A DNA stretch of 64,000 bases from Abelmoschus esculentus (lineage: Eukaryota > Streptophyta > Magnoliopsida > Malvales > Malvaceae). Position numbers and translations under genes: made by a program. How positions within the stretch are numbered: position 1 is the stretch's first letter; the number at the start of each line of letters is the position of its first letter. Shown here one piece after another: positions 59,984 to 64,000 of the stretch. The stretch is taken from the NCBI GenBank assembly GCA_035048815.1, contig JAUCBN010000043.1, forward strand, positions 12,899,001-12,963,000. The letters run 5' to 3'. The notes under the pieces are model-generated. The model was not told the origin of the DNA and made no database searches. It saw only the letters and a list, made by a program, of their open reading frames with translations.

Positions 59984-60507
59984 TAGGGATAGGCACAGAA
60001 CTCGAACCCGACGGGTTCTGATCCGATCCGGTCCGATCGGATCGGATTTTTAATGAAAAATTCAGGTACAGGTCGGGTCGGATTTTTTTAAGGGTGGTCT
60101 CGGATCGGGTTGGGTCGGGTTCGAGTTTAGGGTGAAAAAAATCTAACCCGACCCAACCCAGGACTAATAGTGTAATTTTCCCATATATATTTTAGGGATA
60201 TTTGCAATAATGATCCCTCTTTATATATATTTTATACAATTAGATCACTAAAATTAAATTTTTTTACAATTAGGTCATTAAAATTAAATATTTTTATAAT
60301 TAGATTCTAAATTTTATTTTTTTACAGTTTAGTTACTAAAATTTTAATTTTTTTAATGATTCGGGTCGAGTCGGATTTTAAAGCTTAAAAATTAGGTCGG
60401 GTCGAGTCAGATTTTTTTCACCCTAAATCCGGGTCGGGTGGCGGGTATGATTTTTCGGGTCGGGTGCGGGTGGGCCGAAAATCCAACTCGACCCATGCCC
60501 ATCCCTA
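59984..60507. mobile_element. hAT-type MITE (524 bp)
   Basis: Ends TAGGGATAGGCACAG and CATGCCCATCCCTA, flanked by ATTATAAT (59976-59983) and ATTATAAC (60508-60515). The interior has GGTCGGGTCGG and GACCCGA words near both ends. Confidence 0.85.
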
Positions 60508-60515
60508 ATTATAAC

Positions 60516-61226
60516 AGATGTGTCACTCAATTATGGGTAAAATTATATTTTATTAAAATTTATATTTAGGTCATTTAATAATGGGTAAAGTTACATTTGG
60601 ATTACCCAATTATTAAATGTTACATTTAGATCACTCTATAATGGTTAAGTTTACGATTAGGACCCTTCATATTTTAAAAAATATATATATATATATCAAT
60701 TTAATCGTTTTTTCTTCTAAATCACTTGTATATCCTCGTTAATAGTAGAGTACTTCATTTGAAACTATAATTAATCTAATTATAAACGAATTTATAATTT
60801 TTAAGTATAAAGAGTGACCCAAATATAATCTTGCCTATAATTAAGTTATTCAAATGTAATATTTATTAATTAAGTGATTAAAATGTAACATTACCCATAA
60901 TTGAATGAGTCGAATATAATCATATCCGTAATCAAATGACCATATTTTATATTCGAAATAAAAAATATTTACCACCCAAATAAAAAGAAAATGTATGTTG
61001 AAATACTAACCTATATGTTTCATGGCTACAACGTTGGCAAACCTATCAAACAAAACAACTATTTTCTCCCATGGCTGTCTTGTCCTTTAAACGACAGAAA
61101 TGGTGTCTTCCAAAAGAATCTCTATGTGTCTGTTTATAAAAACAAAATGTTCGTTCTTTTAATATCTCTTCTTTGTCTCGTCGGATTCTCTCCCTTTCTC
61201 CGCCGGTAACTGACTCCCCCTCCCCC
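60516..61226 (+). promoter_or_regulatory. Upstream region of the DUF810 gene
   Basis: AT-rich with repeated words AATTATGGGTAA(A/G)(A/G)TTA, then from about 61030 a less AT-rich leader. A TTTATAAAAA motif at 61133-61142 could be the TATA box, about 90 nt before the ATG, and pyrimidine-rich sequence follows. Confidence 0.35.
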
Positions 61227-63922
61227 ATGGTCCACCACTTTTCTGGCTCCGCCGCTTCTACGTCCATCGACGCCGAACTCGAATGGTCTTTCGGTAAGCT
61301 CCAAGGCATCGGATACGACGACCTTCGTGAAACGGCTTACGATATATTCTTTACGTCCTGTCGTTCGGCGCCGGGCTTTGGGGGTCGGAATGCATTGACG
61401 TTTTATTCTTCGCATGATGATGGGGATGAAGGGAGCTGGTATGGGGCGTTAACGTTAGCATCAGGGACGGGATCACTGGGGCGGCGGGCGAATCATGGGG
61501 CGGTGAATGCGCCTTCCAGTAGGGTTAAAAGGGCTTTGGGGTTGAAGATGGTGAAGAGACCGCAACATACTAGGAGGAAGACCATATGCTCTTTGAATTT
61601 CTGTGATGACAATGGCGGAAGTGGGGGTGATGGGTTGCCGTCGTCATCTGATTCGGGGTTTACAATGTTGCCGGCGTCCGCCACGGCGAGGCCTCAACGA
61701 CCTTGGACGGCTGCAGAGATCATGAGACAACAAATGAGGGTGACAGAACAAAGTGATAATAGGCTTCGGAAGACACTCATGAGAACCCTCGTTGGTCATG
61801 TACGTATTAATATAATACTAAATTACGATTGCGATAACATTGAAAAATGTTATAATGCGACGTTACATTATATTACCGTCGTAATTTCTGTGTTTCATTT
61901 GAAAATTTTCGATTCATATGTTACTAGTTAATCAACCTTTTGTTAAATTTTGTGTTGGTTTGAACAGGCCGGTAAGAGAACGGAGATGATTATTATTCCG
62001 CTCGAGCTTATTCGACACATAAAACCGTCCGAATTCAACCATCCGAATGATTACCATATTTGGCAAAAGCATCAGCTCAAAATCCTTGAAGCAGGCCTGC
62101 TCACTTACCCGTTGATCCCTCTAGACAAGTCGAATTCTTCTGCAATGTGTCTACGTGAGATGATCCGAGCAGGTGATTCCAAGCCCATAGACAATACGAA
62201 GAACTCTGAGACATGGAAAACACTCTGCACTGCCGTAGCTTCTCTAGCTTGCCGAACAAGCAATGACGTTCCTACTGATGTGTGCCATTGGGCTGAACCG
62301 TCCGAATTCAACCATCCGAATGATTACCATATTTGGCAAAAGCATCAGCTCAAAATCCTTGAAGCAGGCCTGCTCACTTACCCGTTGATCCCTCTAGACA
62401 AGTCGAATTCTTCTGCAATGTGTCTACGTGAGATGATCCGAGCAGGTGATTCCAAGCCCATAGACAATACGAAGAACTCTGAGACATGGAAAACACTCTG
62501 CACTGCCGTAGCTTCTCTAGCTTGCCGAACAAGCAATGACGTTCCTACTGATGTGTGCCATTGGGCTGATGGATTCCCCCTCAACATTCACCTCTACACT
62601 TGTCTCCTTCAGGCCATATTCGATAGTAAAGACGGGTCGGTAGTCCTCGACGAGGTCGACGAGTTGCTAGAATTGATCAAAAAGACATGGACCACATTGG
62701 GGATCGATAGGCCGATTCACACTGCTTGCCTCACTTGGGTGCTCTTTCGGCAATATGTTGCCACCAATCAGGTGGAGCCTGATCTTCTCTCTGCTGCATA
62801 CACTTTGTTGACAGAGGTGGCAAAGGATGCTAAAGCACCGGACAGAGGGGCTATGCATGTGAAACTATTGTCTTCGATGCTAGCCTCGATTCTAAATTGG
62901 GCGGAGAAGCGGTTGCTTCGTTACCACGAATATTTCAACAAAGGAAGTATCAGTGGAATTGAAAGTGTTTTGTCTTTGGCACTAGCATCAGCAAAGATTT
63001 TAGGTGAAGATGTTACGATCAATGAAGGGGAGGGGGGCAAGAAAAGGGATATAATGCATGCGGATTCGACCGGTGGTGATCGAGTAGATCGTTACATTCG
63101 ATCTTCGGTGAAAAATGCATTCACAAAGGTGAGTAGACACTATCATCAAATATCATAGTATTTCGCATGATCTTTGTTTAATGCTAATGTTTTTCTGTGA
63201 TTGCTATAGATGATAGAAAATGAAAACGCCAAATTTTCGAATACGGAAGGGGAAGAATCGAGTGTAACAATGTTAAAATTTGCTAAAAGAACTGAGGAGC
63301 TGGCTGAGAAGGAGAGGGAAATTTTCAGTCCCATATTGAAGAAATGGTATTCGATTGCAGCCGGAGTGGCGGTTGTGACACTACACCAATGCTATGGAGC
63401 ACTTATGAAGCAGTATTTAACCGGGACGCGTTTGCTGAACAGCGAAGTAGTTGGGGTACTACAAGGAGCTGCAAAGCTAGAACAACTTTTGGTTCAAATG
63501 GTGGTCGAAGATTCCGAAGAATGTGAAGATGGAGGAAAAGGAATTGTTACACAAATGGCTCCGTACGAAGTCGATTCGATCATATTGAGGCTCTTGAAAC
63601 AATGGCTAGATGAAAGGCTAAAGCAGGGGAAGGATTTTCTTGATAGAGCAAAAGAAACTGAAGTCAGTCAATTTCCTCCTCCTTTAATTAAGTTCAATGG
63701 CTGAGCTTACTAATATGTTTTAGTTTATGTTGTAGCCCTGGAACCCCATGTCCATATCCGAGCCATATGCACAGTCATCAATGGAGCTCATTAGTTTAGC
63801 CAATGAAATAGTGAAAGATTTCTTTGAAATTCCGGTCGGAATTACCGATGATTTTATTCTCGATCTAGCTGAAGGTTTAGAGCAGCTTTTCCAAGAGTAC
63901 ACTGCCTTTATAGCAGCATGTG
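61227..63922 (+). CDS. DUF810/MUN-domain protein (UNC-13-like), 3' end beyond window
   Basis: Exons 61227-61799, 61968-63128, 63210-63662 and 63736-63922 join in frame, and the last ends at a GT donor, so the gene continues rightward. The ATG gives MVHHFSGSAAST; an upstream in-frame extension without ATG is less likely. Residues about 17-60 hold the conserved WSFGKLQGIGYDDLRETAYD and FGGRNALTFYS blocks. The exon 2 product carries LKILEAGLLTYPLIPLDKSN, DVCHWADGFPLNIHLYTCLL and the KKTWTTLGIDRPIHTACLTW segment of the family. PATROL1, the best-known plant member, has a MUN domain and controls delivery of a proton pump to the plasma membrane; most relatives are uncharacterised. Residues 211-301 are repeated exactly as 302-392, which family members as I know them lack. 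Confidence 0.9.
62023..62568 (+). repeat. Perfect 273-bp in-frame tandem duplication in the MUN gene
   Basis: 62023-62295 and 62296-62568 are identical as read, 273 bp (91 codons) each. The junction codon is GAA (Glu) where the second copy continues with GAT (Asp) into GFPLN. Both copies are exonic and open. Confidence 0.97.
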
Positions 63923-64000
63923 GTGAGAATCATCTCATTGTGTTTCATGCACAGTTCTAAGCTTACAATATTTCGATGTATTTCTCATTTTTGGTTCGAT

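Overview
This window is nuclear DNA from a flowering plant, most likely a cotton (Gossypium) or another Malvales species. The reasons are split genes with GT-AG introns, a very AT-rich intergenic background full of plant-type MITEs and LTR remnants, and a complete 24-exon cyclopropane fatty acid synthase of the plant fusion type, which is prominent in Malvales. The species call is inference. All exon boundaries were placed by eye from reading frame and splice-site consensus, not by aligned transcripts.

Layout, all genes on the + strand: (1) the 3' half of a TLDc-domain gene (26-1339), followed by two exon-like segments of an unassigned coding end (1708-2049); (2) 2.4-11 kb of repeats: a hAT MITE, a gutted LTR retrotransposon (3864-6342), telomere-like degenerate blocks and a MULE-type foldback MITE; (3) a DUF3527 gene (12890-14908) with a short uORF and a 5'UTR intron; (4) 15-21.35 kb of retroelement remnants, including a 3.57 kb solo LTR with a 5-bp target duplication; (5) a 4.4 kb non-coding tandem duplication (21034-25447 and 25448-29307); (6) a small single-pass membrane protein gene (29855-30202), whose G-box promoter module recurs five times between 23.3 and 32.1 kb; (7) an hnRNP-like two-RRM glycine-rich RNA-binding protein gene (35074-36786); (8) 37-51.7 kb of repeats, with a stray minus-strand exon fragment related to cyclopropane synthase at 38.4 kb; (9) the cyclopropane fatty acid synthase gene (51939-57374, 865 codons predicted); (10) more MITEs; (11) the 5' part of a DUF810/MUN-domain (UNC-13-like) gene (61227 to beyond 63922) that carries a perfect 273-bp in-frame tandem duplication.

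The genes do not form a pathway. From memory, the order DUF3527, small gene, RRM protein, DUF810 resembles Arabidopsis At2g33360 to At2g33420, so the window looks like a conserved gene block swollen by transposons, with the cyclopropane synthase lying between the RRM and DUF810 genes. No prokaryotic features, CRISPR arrays, rRNA or convincing tRNA genes were seen. No wholly new system was found. The most notable items are the perfect in-frame duplication in the MUN gene, the cyclopropane synthase relic, and the reiterated promoter module beside a tandem duplication.
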